Assembly (NCBI GenBank): GCA_002378665.1
Contig: DFSO01000068.1
Location: forward strand, 1-37,124
Direction of reading: 5' to 3'
DNA from: Loktanella sp. UBA3435
GTDB taxonomy: Bacteria; Pseudomonadota; Alphaproteobacteria; Rhodobacterales; Rhodobacteraceae
Length of the DNA stretch: 37,124 bases
Shown here in pieces: positions 1-8,104 of the stretch. The notes under the pieces were generated by a model. It made no database searches. It was not told the DNA's origin and was given only the letters and a program-made list of their open reading frames with translations. The position numbers and the translations under genes were made by a program. Numbering within the stretch: the stretch's first letter is position 1; the number at the start of each line of letters is the position of its first letter.

Positions 1-1116
1 GATCCCTTTATTGTGATGGATGTGATGGAGGCAGCCCGCAAGGCGGAGGCTGCTGGGCGTCATATCATTCATATGGAAGTGGGACAGCCAGGAACGGGTG
101 CGCCTGAGGGCGCGCGTGCGGCATTGGCGGACCAATTGGCGGAGCCGTTGGGCTATACCGTTGGTTTGGGCCTACCTGCGCTCAGGGCGCGGATTGCCCA
201 GCATTATATGGAAGTTTACGGGCTGGAAGTCGATCCCGCCCGCGTTGTTATTACGTCGGGCGCGTCAGGTGCGTTCTTGCTCGCGTTTTCGGCGCTTTTT
301 GACAATGACGAACGGGTTGGTTTGGGCCTGCCGTGTTATCCGTCGTATCGCCAGATTCTCAAGGCGGTGGGGTTGAAGGCAGTTGAGATGCCGACGACTG
401 CCGCTGGCCGTTATCAGCCGCAGCCGAGTGACGTTGCGGATTTTGATCTGGACGGGTTGATTGTCGCCTCGCCTGCGAACCCGACGGGTACGATGTTGAC
501 GCGAGCTGAGTTGAAGGCGCTGGCGGATGCATGTGCGGCCAAGGGTGCGGCGTTTATTTCGGACGAGATTTATCACGGGATTTCCTATGATAAAGAGACG
601 GTTACGGCGCTTTCTGTCACGGATGATGTCTATGTCATCAACTCGTTTTCAAAGTATTTCTCGATGACGGGGTGGCGTGTGGGCTGGATGGTTGTGCCTG
701 CCGATCATGTGCGCCGTGTGGAGCGGTTGGCGCAAAATATGTTTATCTGCGCGCCGCATGCGTCTCAGGCATTGGCGTTGGCGGCGTTTGATTGCAAAGA
801 GGAATTGGACAGCCATTTGGCGGTTTATGCGGCCAATCGCGACCTGATGGTTGCGGGGCTGACTAAGGCGGGTTTGGGCAAATTTGCGCCGCCTGATGGC
901 GCGTTTTATGTCTATGTGGATGTGTCGGATTATACGAACGATGCGCTCGCGTTTTCCGCCGAGATTTTGGAAAAGGCAGGGGTTGCCGTGACACCGGGAT
1001 TGGATTTTGACCCTGCCAATGGGCATAAATGGCTGCGGTTGTCTTATGCGCGCTCTACGGCGGATATTACCGAAGGGGTCGCGAGATTGACGACCTTTAT
1101 GAAAGGGCGCACGTGA
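1..1116 (+). CDS. Pyridoxal-phosphate aminotransferase, class I/II (5' end cut by window)
   Basis: The gene encodes a fold-type I PLP aminotransferase that moves an amino group between an amino acid and a 2-oxo acid in the cytoplasm; its exact substrate cannot be read from sequence. The frame is open from base 1 (D-P-F-I-V-M-D-V-M), and family members carry residues before this point, so the true start lies upstream; a GTG at 13 is only the first possible start codon in view. Visible motifs are MEVGQP near the N-terminus, ASPANPTGT (substrate and PLP contact), SDEIYHG with the pyridine-binding Asp, and SFSKYFSMTGWRVGW, whose Lys codon at 652-654 is the PLP Schiff-base lysine. The C-terminal domain ends normally with an LRLSYARS motif carrying the carboxylate-binding Arg. 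The TGA shares one base with the ATG of the next gene, suggesting translational coupling. Family certain, substrate unknown. Confidence 0.93.
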   Translation, partial: DPFIVMDVMEAARKAEAAGRHIIHMEVGQPGTGAPEGARAALADQLAEPLGYTVGLGLPALRARIAQHYMEVYGLEVDPARVVITSGASGAFLLAFSALFDNDERVGLGLPCYPSYRQILKAVGLKAVEMPTTAAGRYQPQPSDVADFDLDGLIVASPANPTGTMLTRAELKALADACAAKGAAFISDEIYHGISYDKETVTALSVTDDVYVINSFSKYFSMTGWRVGWMVVPADHVRRVERLAQNMFICAPHASQALALAAFDCKEELDSHLAVYAANRDLMVAGLTKAGLGKFAPPDGAFYVYVDVSDYTNDALAFSAEILEKAGVAVTPGLDFDPANGHKWLRLSYARSTADITEGVARLTTFMKGRT

Positions 1117-2324
1117 TGTTGCGATTGATCGCGCTACTGATTTTCTGTGCCTCTGGAGTGTCGGCGCAAGAGTTTAGCGCCTTGGCGCGTTTGGACGTGG
1201 CCCAAAGCCAATTGCGCGATGATGGGCCTAATCTGGTGATTGATTTGCGCCTGACCCAACCTGTGCCGTACCGCGTTTATACGCTGGATGAGCCACGCCG
1301 CTTGGTCATTGATTTTCGCGAGGTGGATTTTACGGGAGCGAGCCGTGAGGGGCTGTTGAATGCCGATGCCGCGACTGATCTGCGGTTTGGCCCATTGCGC
1401 TCCGGTTGGTCGCGGATGGTGGTTGATCTGGCGGGGCCGCTGGCGGTGTCCGAGGCCGGGATGCAAGTCGAGACTGGATCAGGGGCCGCGCAATTGCATA
1501 TCGTGTTGAAACCCGTCGAAGCCGCTGATTTTGCAAGCAACGCAGGTGCGCCGCCAGAGGCGGGTTGGGAAGAGTTGGCCCGTGTTGATAGCACTGTCGC
1601 GGCCCCAGCGGTTGATGATGGCCCGATGATAGTGGTCATTGATGCGGGCCATGGCGGCATTGATCCGGGTGCCGAGCGCGGCGGTGTGCGCGAAGCCGAT
1701 GTGATGTTGTCGCTGGCCATTGAGGTGGCTGACGCGATCAACCGCACAGGACAGATGCGCGCCGTGATGACGCGTGACGCGGATTTCTTTGTGCCGCTGG
1801 AAGAACGGATGACGATTGCACGTGCGGCGGGTGCGGCTGTTTTTGTGTCGCTGCATGCGGATGCATTGGAAGAGGGCGGCGCACAGGGTGCGTCTGTCTA
1901 TACGCTGTCTGCTGAGGCGCTTGATGATGCCTCAGAGCGTATGGCGGAGCGTCATGAGCGGGGGGATTTGCTGGCGGGGCTCGACCTGAAGGGGCAAGAT
2001 GACCGTATTGCGACAGTTTTGATGGATTTGGCGCGTCTCGAAACGGGGCCTGCGAGCGATAGATTGGCGGATGCGATTGTCACTGGCTTACGGTCCGCAG
2101 GGGTGCGGTTGAACGGCAAACCACGGCGTAAGGATAAGCTTGCGGTGCTCAATGCCCCTGACTTTGCCAGCGTTTTGGTTGAAATCGGGTTCTTGTCGTC
2201 CGACACCGATCGCGCAAACCTGAGCAGCTCGGCGACGCGTGCGCCGATGGTGCGTGGAATCGTGGCGGCACTGCTTGCTTGGGCGCAAGATGAGGCCGCA
2301 CGTGCCCCTTTGATCCGCCAATAG
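1116..2324 (+). CDS. N-acetylmuramoyl-L-alanine amidase (AmiC type: AMIN + Amidase_3)
   Basis: This is a periplasmic zinc amidase that cuts the bond between N-acetylmuramic acid and the stem peptide, the reaction used to split septal peptidoglycan at division. I chose the ATG at 1116 because it starts a clean signal peptide (MLRLIALLIFCASGVSA, cleavage before QEF); the frame is open further upstream, but that part lies inside the aminotransferase. Residues about 20-145 resemble an AMIN domain (RLVIDF, LRFGPLRSGWSRMVVDLAG), the septum- and peptidoglycan-targeting module. Residues about 170-400 are Amidase_3, with zinc ligands H179 (DAGHGG), E193 (READ) and H247 (SLHAD) and catalytic E356 (VEIGFLS). 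The length of 402 residues is normal for AmiC-type enzymes. It precedes the PBP1A gene by 120 bases, so a synthetic and a lytic cell-wall enzyme are neighbours. Confidence 0.95.
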   Translation: MLRLIALLIFCASGVSAQEFSALARLDVAQSQLRDDGPNLVIDLRLTQPVPYRVYTLDEPRRLVIDFREVDFTGASREGLLNADAATDLRFGPLRSGWSRMVVDLAGPLAVSEAGMQVETGSGAAQLHIVLKPVEAADFASNAGAPPEAGWEELARVDSTVAAPAVDDGPMIVVIDAGHGGIDPGAERGGVREADVMLSLAIEVADAINRTGQMRAVMTRDADFFVPLEERMTIARAAGAAVFVSLHADALEEGGAQGASVYTLSAEALDDASERMAERHERGDLLAGLDLKGQDDRIATVLMDLARLETGPASDRLADAIVTGLRSAGVRLNGKPRRKDKLAVLNAPDFASVLVEIGFLSSDTDRANLSSSATRAPMVRGIVAALLAWAQDEAARAPLIRQ

Positions 2325-2388
2325 GGCGGCCTGCACAAAAAGTGATGATGATACAGGCGAATTCGCGCCAAAAATGGCGTTTGCGGTT

Positions 2389-2417
2389 TTGACCAATTGA
2401 ACTACTACCCCTATAAG
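2389..2417 (+). promoter_or_regulatory. Probable sigma-70 promoter for the PBP1A gene
   Basis: TTGACC at 2389-2394 and TATAAG at 2412-2417 are separated by exactly 17 bases, close to the housekeeping consensus. This lies between the amidase stop and the TTG start of the PBP1A gene at 2445, predicting a leader of about 20 bases. It suggests that PBP1A can be transcribed independently of the genes upstream. No transcript evidence is available. Confidence 0.6.
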
Positions 2418-2444
2418 CCAATCATCTTATGAGGGGTCAGCGCC

Positions 2445-4964
2445 TTGGTTCGCTTTATCTTGTCTTTCTTCGGCGGTATCTTTTCGATGCTGACACTCGG
2501 CCTTGCCATGATGGCGCTGACGCTGGGCGCTATTTTCTATATGTATGGCCGCGACTTGCCGTCTTATGATGTGTTGTCACAATATGCGCCAAAGACCATC
2601 AGTCGGATTTATTCGAGTGAAGGCCGGATTATCGACGAATTCGCATCCGAGCGCCGCTTGTTCACGCCGTCCGAGGAAATCCCGGACATCGTAAAACAGG
2701 CGTTTATTTCGGCGGAAGACAAGAACTTCTATTCCCACCCGGGGTATGATTTGCGCGGTATGGCTGCGGCATTTGTCGATGCGGTGAAATCACGGGGCGC
2801 GGATTTGCGTGGTGCGTCCACGATTACCCAGCAGGTGACAAAGAACTTCCTTTTGGACGGATCGCGCACAGCGGAACGGAAAATTCAGGAATTGATCTTG
2901 GCGCCGCGCCTAGAGGCGTCTTTGGGTAAAGAGGGGGTTCTTGAGCTTTACCTCAATGAGATTGATCTTGGTGTGCGCTCTTTTGGTGTGACGGCTGCTG
3001 CGCAAAGTTACTTTAACAAGTCATTGTCAGAGTTGTCGCCCGCAGAGGCCGCGTTTTTGGCTGTGCATCCAAAGGCACCTTATAGCTATCACCCTGTGAA
3101 AAACCGCGAAGCCGCACTCGCACGTCGCGACTTTATTTTGCGCGAGATGTTCGAGAACGGGTATATCGATCAGGCTGCTTATCAGGAGGCGTTGAACGAT
3201 CCTTTGCGCACGGTTCAGAACGGCGATTTTCCTGCGTTTTCAAGCGAACGTCCGCCGCGTGATTATTTCACGGACGAAATCCGGCGCCAGTTGAGCCAAA
3301 ACTTTGGGGAGGAAGAATTCTTCTCTGGTGGTCTGTCGATCCGCGCGACGATTGACCCTGATATGCAGGTCGAAGCGGCCCATGCTTTGCAACGTGCGCT
3401 CGAGCAATATGACCGTGGTATCGGCCGTTGGCGTGGCACTGGTAAAACGATTGCCCCAGAGGGATTGGCGACGGAAGACCAGTGGCGTGCGGCGTTGAGC
3501 AATACGATCGTTGCCCGCGATGTAACCTTGGAAAACAAGTGGTATCCTGCTGTTGTCCTTGGGATAGCAGATGGTGAAATGCGTATTGGCATCGAGGATG
3601 TCATCGCGACAGAGGCCGAGCCTCAGGTTATTCCAGCGAAAGATATTGACTGGATCAGGGGCGGTTTTACCGACAACTTTGAAGTTGGTGACGTGGTGCA
3701 TGTGCGCCGTATGACGACAGATGCGGATGGCACATTCATTCGTTGGACTTTGCGTCAAGTGCCAGAAGTGCAGGGCGGTTTCATGGCAATGGACGTCAAC
3801 ACAGGCCGTGTGATCGCGATGCAGGGCGGGTTCTCTTATCAGAACTCGGTCTTTAACCGCGCCACCCAAGCCCAACGTCAGCCCGGTTCGTCGTTCAAGC
3901 CGTTTGTCTATGCGGCAGCCCTTGATAGTGGCTATTCGCCTGCGACAATCGTGGTCGACGCGCCGATTGAGATCAACACGCCGCAGGGTGTGTGGCGTCC
4001 GCAGAACTCTTCTAACCAGTTTTACGGCCCAACCCCGTTGCGCACAGGGATCGAGCAATCGCGGAACCTGATGACCATTCGTTTGGCGAAAGAAATTGGC
4101 ATGGATGTTGTTGGTGCCTATGCCGAGAAATTTGGTGTTTATCAAAAACTGCAGCCAGTTTTGGCCAACGCTTTGGGGAGCCAAGAAACCACATTGTTCA
4201 AGATGGTTGCCGCTTATGCGATGTTTGCCAATGGCGGCGAGCGCGTGGAACCGACGCTCGTGGACCGCGTGCAGGATCGTTACGGCAAGACGGTTTATCG
4301 TCACGACGAGCGTATCTGTGAGGACTGTTCCGATTTGAACCTGCCGCTTGGTCAGGCGCCGCGTATCAGTTCGACCCGCGAACGCGTGATGAACGAAATC
4401 ACCGCTTATCAGCTGACCTCTATGATGGAGGGCGTGGTACAACGAGGTTCTGCCAGCAAGACCGTGAACTTGCCTGTGCCCATCGCAGGTAAGACAGGGA
4501 CAACAAACGACGCAAAAGACGTGTGGTTTATTGGCTTTTCCTCCAACATCGTTGCGGGCTGCTACATCGGTTATGACAATCCGCGTTCTTTGGGTGAAGG
4601 CGCCTATGGCGGCGGCATGTGTGGCCCTGTGTTCAACCAGTTTATGACACAAGCGATCAAGACCTATGGCGGCGGTAAGTTCAACGTGCCCAGCGACTGT
4701 CAGTTCATCAAGATTGGCCGTTTCAGTGGTGCGCGTTTGCCTGACAGTGCCAGCGGCGATAACGTCATTGCCGAATGTTTCCGTCCGGGCGAAGAGCCAG
4801 TGTTTGGTATCACGTTTGACGGTGGTTTTGGCATGGCGGCTGACTTGCCATTGTTTGATGTTGTGCCGCGCGCGACTCGCTCTGTGAAATCTTCTTCTGG
4901 TGGCACGGCGCAAGTTGGACCAAAGGCTTCGTTCGGTTTGCTTTCCTCGGGTGGCCTTTACTAA
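2445..4964 (+). CDS. mrcA: Penicillin-binding protein 1A (bifunctional transglycosylase/transpeptidase)
   Basis: This class A PBP polymerises glycan strands from lipid II and cross-links stem peptides at the outer face of the inner membrane. One N-terminal membrane anchor spans roughly residues 13-34. The GT51 domain follows, with catalytic E91 in EDKNFYSHPG and the GASTITQQVTKN motif near 123-134. The transpeptidase domain has nucleophile S482 in SSFK, S539-R-N and K683-T-G (GKTGTTNDAKDVWF). A long segment between the two domains is typical of proteobacterial PBP1A. The length of 839 residues is normal. I accept the TTG at 2445: a GAGGGG Shine-Dalgarno sits 8 bases upstream and the N-terminus MVRFILSFFGGIFS fits the family, whereas the next ATG would cut into the membrane anchor. 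prfB follows after 48 bases. Confidence 0.96.
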   Translation: MVRFILSFFGGIFSMLTLGLAMMALTLGAIFYMYGRDLPSYDVLSQYAPKTISRIYSSEGRIIDEFASERRLFTPSEEIPDIVKQAFISAEDKNFYSHPGYDLRGMAAAFVDAVKSRGADLRGASTITQQVTKNFLLDGSRTAERKIQELILAPRLEASLGKEGVLELYLNEIDLGVRSFGVTAAAQSYFNKSLSELSPAEAAFLAVHPKAPYSYHPVKNREAALARRDFILREMFENGYIDQAAYQEALNDPLRTVQNGDFPAFSSERPPRDYFTDEIRRQLSQNFGEEEFFSGGLSIRATIDPDMQVEAAHALQRALEQYDRGIGRWRGTGKTIAPEGLATEDQWRAALSNTIVARDVTLENKWYPAVVLGIADGEMRIGIEDVIATEAEPQVIPAKDIDWIRGGFTDNFEVGDVVHVRRMTTDADGTFIRWTLRQVPEVQGGFMAMDVNTGRVIAMQGGFSYQNSVFNRATQAQRQPGSSFKPFVYAAALDSGYSPATIVVDAPIEINTPQGVWRPQNSSNQFYGPTPLRTGIEQSRNLMTIRLAKEIGMDVVGAYAEKFGVYQKLQPVLANALGSQETTLFKMVAAYAMFANGGERVEPTLVDRVQDRYGKTVYRHDERICEDCSDLNLPLGQAPRISSTRERVMNEITAYQLTSMMEGVVQRGSASKTVNLPVPIAGKTGTTNDAKDVWFIGFSSNIVAGCYIGYDNPRSLGEGAYGGGMCGPVFNQFMTQAIKTYGGGKFNVPSDCQFIKIGRFSGARLPDSASGDNVIAECFRPGEEPVFGITFDGGFGMAADLPLFDVVPRATRSVKSSSGGTAQVGPKASFGLLSSGGLY

Positions 4965-5012
4965 CAACGCTTGGTATGACCCAACAACTTCACTGACTTC
5001 ATTAGGTGCCCC

Positions 5013-6137
5013 ATGCGCGCAGATACCCAAAACTCCGTTGACGCGATTGAAAAGTCGCTGGCCCTGCTGGCGCAGCGTTTGAATTATGAAACCGCACCGT
5101 ATCGGTTAGAGGAATTCAATGCCCGCGTTGAAGATCCAACCCTGTGGGACGATCCAGAGGCCGCCCAAAAGCTGATGCGTGATCGGCAGATGTTGGTAGA
5201 TGCTGTGGCTGCCTATGAGAGTATTCGTCAGGAGTTGGCCGATAATATCGAGCTGATTGAACTGGGCGAAATGGAAAATGATGCCGAGATTGTCACCGAG
5301 GCTGAAACGGCCTTGAAGAAGCTTGAGAAAGTGGCTGCCGCCAAAGAGCTTGAAGCGCTTTTGGATGGCGAGGCTGACGCCAACGATACGTTCCTTGAAA
5401 TTAACTCTGGCGCGGGTGGTACAGAATCGTGCGACTGGGCCAATATGCTCGCGCGGATGTATGTCCGTTGGGCCGAGAAAAAGGGATATAAGGTCGAGTT
5501 GCAGGCCGAGAGCCCGGGCGAAGAGGCGGGGATCAAATCTGCTGCTTATAAGATTTCAGGTCTGAACGCTTATGGTTGGTTGAAGTCTGAGAGCGGCGTG
5601 CACCGTTTGGTCCGCATTTCGCCGTTTGATAGTGCCGCCAAGCGCCACACCTCTTTCACGTCCGTGAAGGTTTACCCTGTGGTTGATGACAACATCGACA
5701 TTCAGGTCGAGGCCAAGGATATTCGTTTGGACACTTACCGCTCGTCGGGCGCTGGTGGCCAGCACGTGAACACAACCGATTCTGCGGTGCGGATTACCCA
5801 CTTCCCGACGGGTATCGTTGTGACCTCTTCCGAGAAGTCGCAGCACCAGAACCGCGATATTTGTATGAAGGCGCTGAAATCGCGTTTGTATCAGATGGAA
5901 CTCGATAAGCGTTCTGCCATCGTGAACGACGTGCATGAAAATGCGGGCGATGCGGGCTGGGGCAACCAGATCCGTAGTTATGTTTTGCAGCCTTACCAGA
6001 TGGTCAAAGACCTGCGCACCCAATACGAGACTTCCGACACAAAAGGTGTTTTGGACGGTGATCTTGATGGCTTCATGGCGGCGACATTGGCTTTGGCTGT
6101 GTCGGGCAAATCTCGTGCGGATGCGCAGGGCGAATAG
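5013..6137 (+). CDS. prfB: Peptide chain release factor 2
   Basis: RF2 reads UGA and UAA stop codons and triggers hydrolysis of peptidyl-tRNA on the ribosome. The 374-residue protein has the RF2-type recognition tripeptide S203-P-F205 (RF1 has PxT) and the universal G248-G-Q250 of domain 3 in SSGAGGQHVN. The N-terminal helical domain covers about residues 1-110. Unlike Escherichia coli, there is no in-frame UGA or programmed +1 frameshift near codon 26: the frame is continuous from the ATG at 5013. The gene lies 48 bases after the PBP1A gene on the same strand and may be co-transcribed with it. Identification is essentially certain. Confidence 0.97.
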   Translation: MRADTQNSVDAIEKSLALLAQRLNYETAPYRLEEFNARVEDPTLWDDPEAAQKLMRDRQMLVDAVAAYESIRQELADNIELIELGEMENDAEIVTEAETALKKLEKVAAAKELEALLDGEADANDTFLEINSGAGGTESCDWANMLARMYVRWAEKKGYKVELQAESPGEEAGIKSAAYKISGLNAYGWLKSESGVHRLVRISPFDSAAKRHTSFTSVKVYPVVDDNIDIQVEAKDIRLDTYRSSGAGGQHVNTTDSAVRITHFPTGIVVTSSEKSQHQNRDICMKALKSRLYQMELDKRSAIVNDVHENAGDAGWGNQIRSYVLQPYQMVKDLRTQYETSDTKGVLDGDLDGFMAATLALAVSGKSRADAQGE

Positions 6138-6175
6138 GGCTTGCCAGACCGGCCGTCTCACGGTTTCCTGTGGGC

Positions 6176-7561
6176 ATGGACGATATACTCAAATTAGACG
6201 CGACCGTTTTGGCGGGCCGTATTGCGGATGGTACATTGACGGCTGAGGCCTTGATGATCGCCACACTTGATCATGTGGATGCGGTGAACCCTGCGCTCAA
6301 TGCGATTGTGAGCCGTGTGGATCGCGAGACGTTGCTGGCCCAAGCCCGCGCTGCTGATGCGGGGCCGCGCAAAGGCCCGTTGCATGGGTTGCCGATTGCG
6401 GTGAAGGATTTGGCCGATGTTGCGGGCATCCCGACGTCGATGGGCTGTGCGGCCTTGGCAGGGATGGTTCCGAGAACTTCGGACGTGATGGTTCAGCGCA
6501 TGATTGATGCGGGCGCGATTGTCATCGGAAAGACCAATACGCCAGAGTTTGGCCTTGGCTCGCATACCTATAACCCTGTGTTTGGCGCGACCCGCAATGC
6601 GATTGACTCGAGCCGTAGTGCTGGCGGGTCAAGTGGTGGTGCGGCTTTAGCTTTGGCGGCGCGCATGACGTCGATCGCGGATGGGTCGGATATGATGGGC
6701 AGTCTGCGGAACCCTGCGGGCTGGAACGAGATTTACGGGTTGCGCCCGACGTGGGGCGCGGTGCCGTCTGAACCTAAGGGCGATACGTTTCTGCACCAGC
6801 TTTCCACCGGCGGGCCGATGGCGCGCAGCCCTGCGGATTTAGCGCTTTTGCTTGATGTACAGGCGGGGCGCGATCCGCGCCAACCGCATTCGCTGAACCA
6901 TACGCCCGTCGCTGGTCGCTTGGATGCGGATGTGTCAGGGCGCAAGATTGCGTGGCTGGGCGATTGGTCTGGGGCCTATCCGATGGAGGCGGGGGTGATG
7001 GATCATGCCGCTGCCGCCGTTGCGCGGCTTGGAGCGATGGGCTGTGTCGTTGAGGCCGTGTCTGCGCCGTTTAAGGCGGCGGATATTTGGGAGGCTTGGA
7101 TCACGTTGCGGTCGTGGTCGGTGTCGGTGGGGCTTGGGGCGCTCTATGACAACGCAGGCATGCGGGCCAAGTTGAAGCCAGAAGCGATTTGGGAGATCGA
7201 GCGGGGCAGGGCATTGACCCTCGCGCAGGTGCAGGCCGCGAGTGTGATCCGTTCACGCTGGTTCGAGAAAGCGGCATCGCTGTTTGAGACTTATGACGCT
7301 TTTGTGCTGCCCACAGCGCAATGCTATCCGTTCCCCGTAGAATGGGATTGGCCACGCGAAATCGCAGGCGTGAAGATGGATACCTATCATCGCTGGATGG
7401 AAGTTGTGGTGCCCGTCAGCCTGATCGGTTTGCCGTGTTTGGCGGTGCCTGCGGGGCTGGGCGCCAATGGTTTGCCGATGGGCCTACAGATCGCTGGGCC
7501 GCGTGGGGCGGATTTGGCGCTGCTACAATTGGGTCAGGCGTGGCATCAACAGCTGACATGA
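6176..7561 (+). CDS. Amidase-signature family amidase
   Basis: This is an amidase-signature hydrolase that cleaves carboxylic amides; the substrate cannot be told. The Ser-cisSer-Lys triad is complete: K77 (AVKDLADV), cis-Ser S152 (GGSSGGAA) and nucleophile S176 (DMMGSLRNPA), with the same spacing of 75 and 24 residues as in fatty acid amide hydrolase. The DMMGSLRNPA form occurs in stand-alone amidases; it is not the GatA subunit, because gatB and gatC are absent and the length (461 residues) and motif differ. The ATG at 6176 is preferred over a GTG two codons earlier at 6170; neither has a strong Shine-Dalgarno. The gene follows prfB by 38 bases and meets the bactofilin gene tail to tail across a hairpin terminator. 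Confidence 0.88.
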   Translation: MDDILKLDATVLAGRIADGTLTAEALMIATLDHVDAVNPALNAIVSRVDRETLLAQARAADAGPRKGPLHGLPIAVKDLADVAGIPTSMGCAALAGMVPRTSDVMVQRMIDAGAIVIGKTNTPEFGLGSHTYNPVFGATRNAIDSSRSAGGSSGGAALALAARMTSIADGSDMMGSLRNPAGWNEIYGLRPTWGAVPSEPKGDTFLHQLSTGGPMARSPADLALLLDVQAGRDPRQPHSLNHTPVAGRLDADVSGRKIAWLGDWSGAYPMEAGVMDHAAAAVARLGAMGCVVEAVSAPFKAADIWEAWITLRSWSVSVGLGALYDNAGMRAKLKPEAIWEIERGRALTLAQVQAASVIRSRWFEKAASLFETYDAFVLPTAQCYPFPVEWDWPREIAGVKMDTYHRWMEVVVPVSLIGLPCLAVPAGLGANGLPMGLQIAGPRGADLALLQLGQAWHQQLT

Positions 7562-7593
7562 AAAAGGGCGCTCTGAGATAGCTCAGGCGCCCT
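7561..7593 (-). terminator. Intrinsic terminator of the M23 peptidase-bactofilin operon
   Basis: AGGGCGC at 7565-7571 pairs with GCGCCCT at 7587-7593, and CTGAG at 7573-7577 pairs with CTCAG at 7582-7586, leaving one bulged T at 7572 and an ATAG loop. Read on the minus strand, the 12-bp stem is followed by five T residues, the classic intrinsic form. It lies just after the bactofilin stop and also overlaps the end of the convergent amidase gene, which has no T-run on its own strand. Confidence 0.75.
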
Positions 7594-7615
7594 AGATCGT
7601 ATCAAAATAAGTCCC

Positions 7616-8104
7616 TTAGGACTTTGTGTCTGTCACTGGCATCTTGGCTTTGCCGCCAACACCAGTTGTCAGAGGATCGTCCTGACGCTGAACGGAACCC
7701 TCAAAGTGGGCGCCAGATTCGATTGCGATTGTCTTGTGGATGATGTCACCCTCAACACGCGCAGATGAAGTCAGGCGCACCTTAAGGCCACGCACACGAC
7801 CAATTACGCGGCCATTCACGACAACATCGTCAGCGATAACTTCGCCCTTAACAGTGGCGCCTTCGCCGACCGTAAGCAGATGCGCACGAATGTCGCCGTC
7901 CACTTGGCCTTCAATCAGGATATCGCCAGTTGTTTTAAGGTTACCTGTGATCAACAGATCAGAGGAAAGCACGGATGCTGCAGGCTTCGCTTTTGGTGCG
8001 GAAGCCTTGAAATCTGGGGCAGGTGTCGTTGGTGCCGCCGCAGGCATTTTTGGTGCTTCGTCGGCCTTTGGGCCGGGCTCATTGATTTTGGATTTAGAAA
8101 ACAT
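7616..8104 (-). CDS. Bactofilin (polymer-forming cytoskeletal protein)
   Basis: Bactofilins self-assemble without nucleotide into filaments that position cell-wall enzymes and other proteins beneath the membrane. The 162-residue protein has a proline/alanine-rich flexible N-terminus (about residues 8-42), then a beta-helical core of short repeats rich in G, V and I (LLITGNLKTTGDILIEGQVDGDI and following turns to about residue 140), and a short disordered tail. This matches PF04519 in length and layout. Its ATG lies inside the end of the M23 peptidase gene (11-base overlap), so the two are almost surely co-translated; bactofilins are often paired with M23 peptidases in this way. A strong terminator follows. 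The core assignment is firm; its cellular role here (shape, stalk or division) is unknown. Confidence 0.93.
   Translation of the reverse strand: MFSKSKINEPGPKADEAPKMPAAAPTTPAPDFKASAPKAKPAASVLSSDLLITGNLKTTGDILIEGQVDGDIRAHLLTVGEGATVKGEVIADDVVVNGRVIGRVRGLKVRLTSSARVEGDIIHKTIAIESGAHFEGSVQRQDDPLTTGVGGKAKMPVTDTKS

Noticed and set aside
1029..1115. Longer start for the AmiC-type amidase
   Set aside because: It would lie in the aminotransferase coding region and hide a clean signal peptide that begins at 1116.
3240..5030. 596-codon open frame on the minus strand
   Set aside because: It lies antisense to the intact PBP1A gene, its translation shows no domain, and it is rich in His, Arg and Thr as expected for a shadow frame.
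5013..5110. Programmed frameshift in prfB as in E. coli
   Set aside because: No in-frame TGA exists near codon 26; the frame is continuous.
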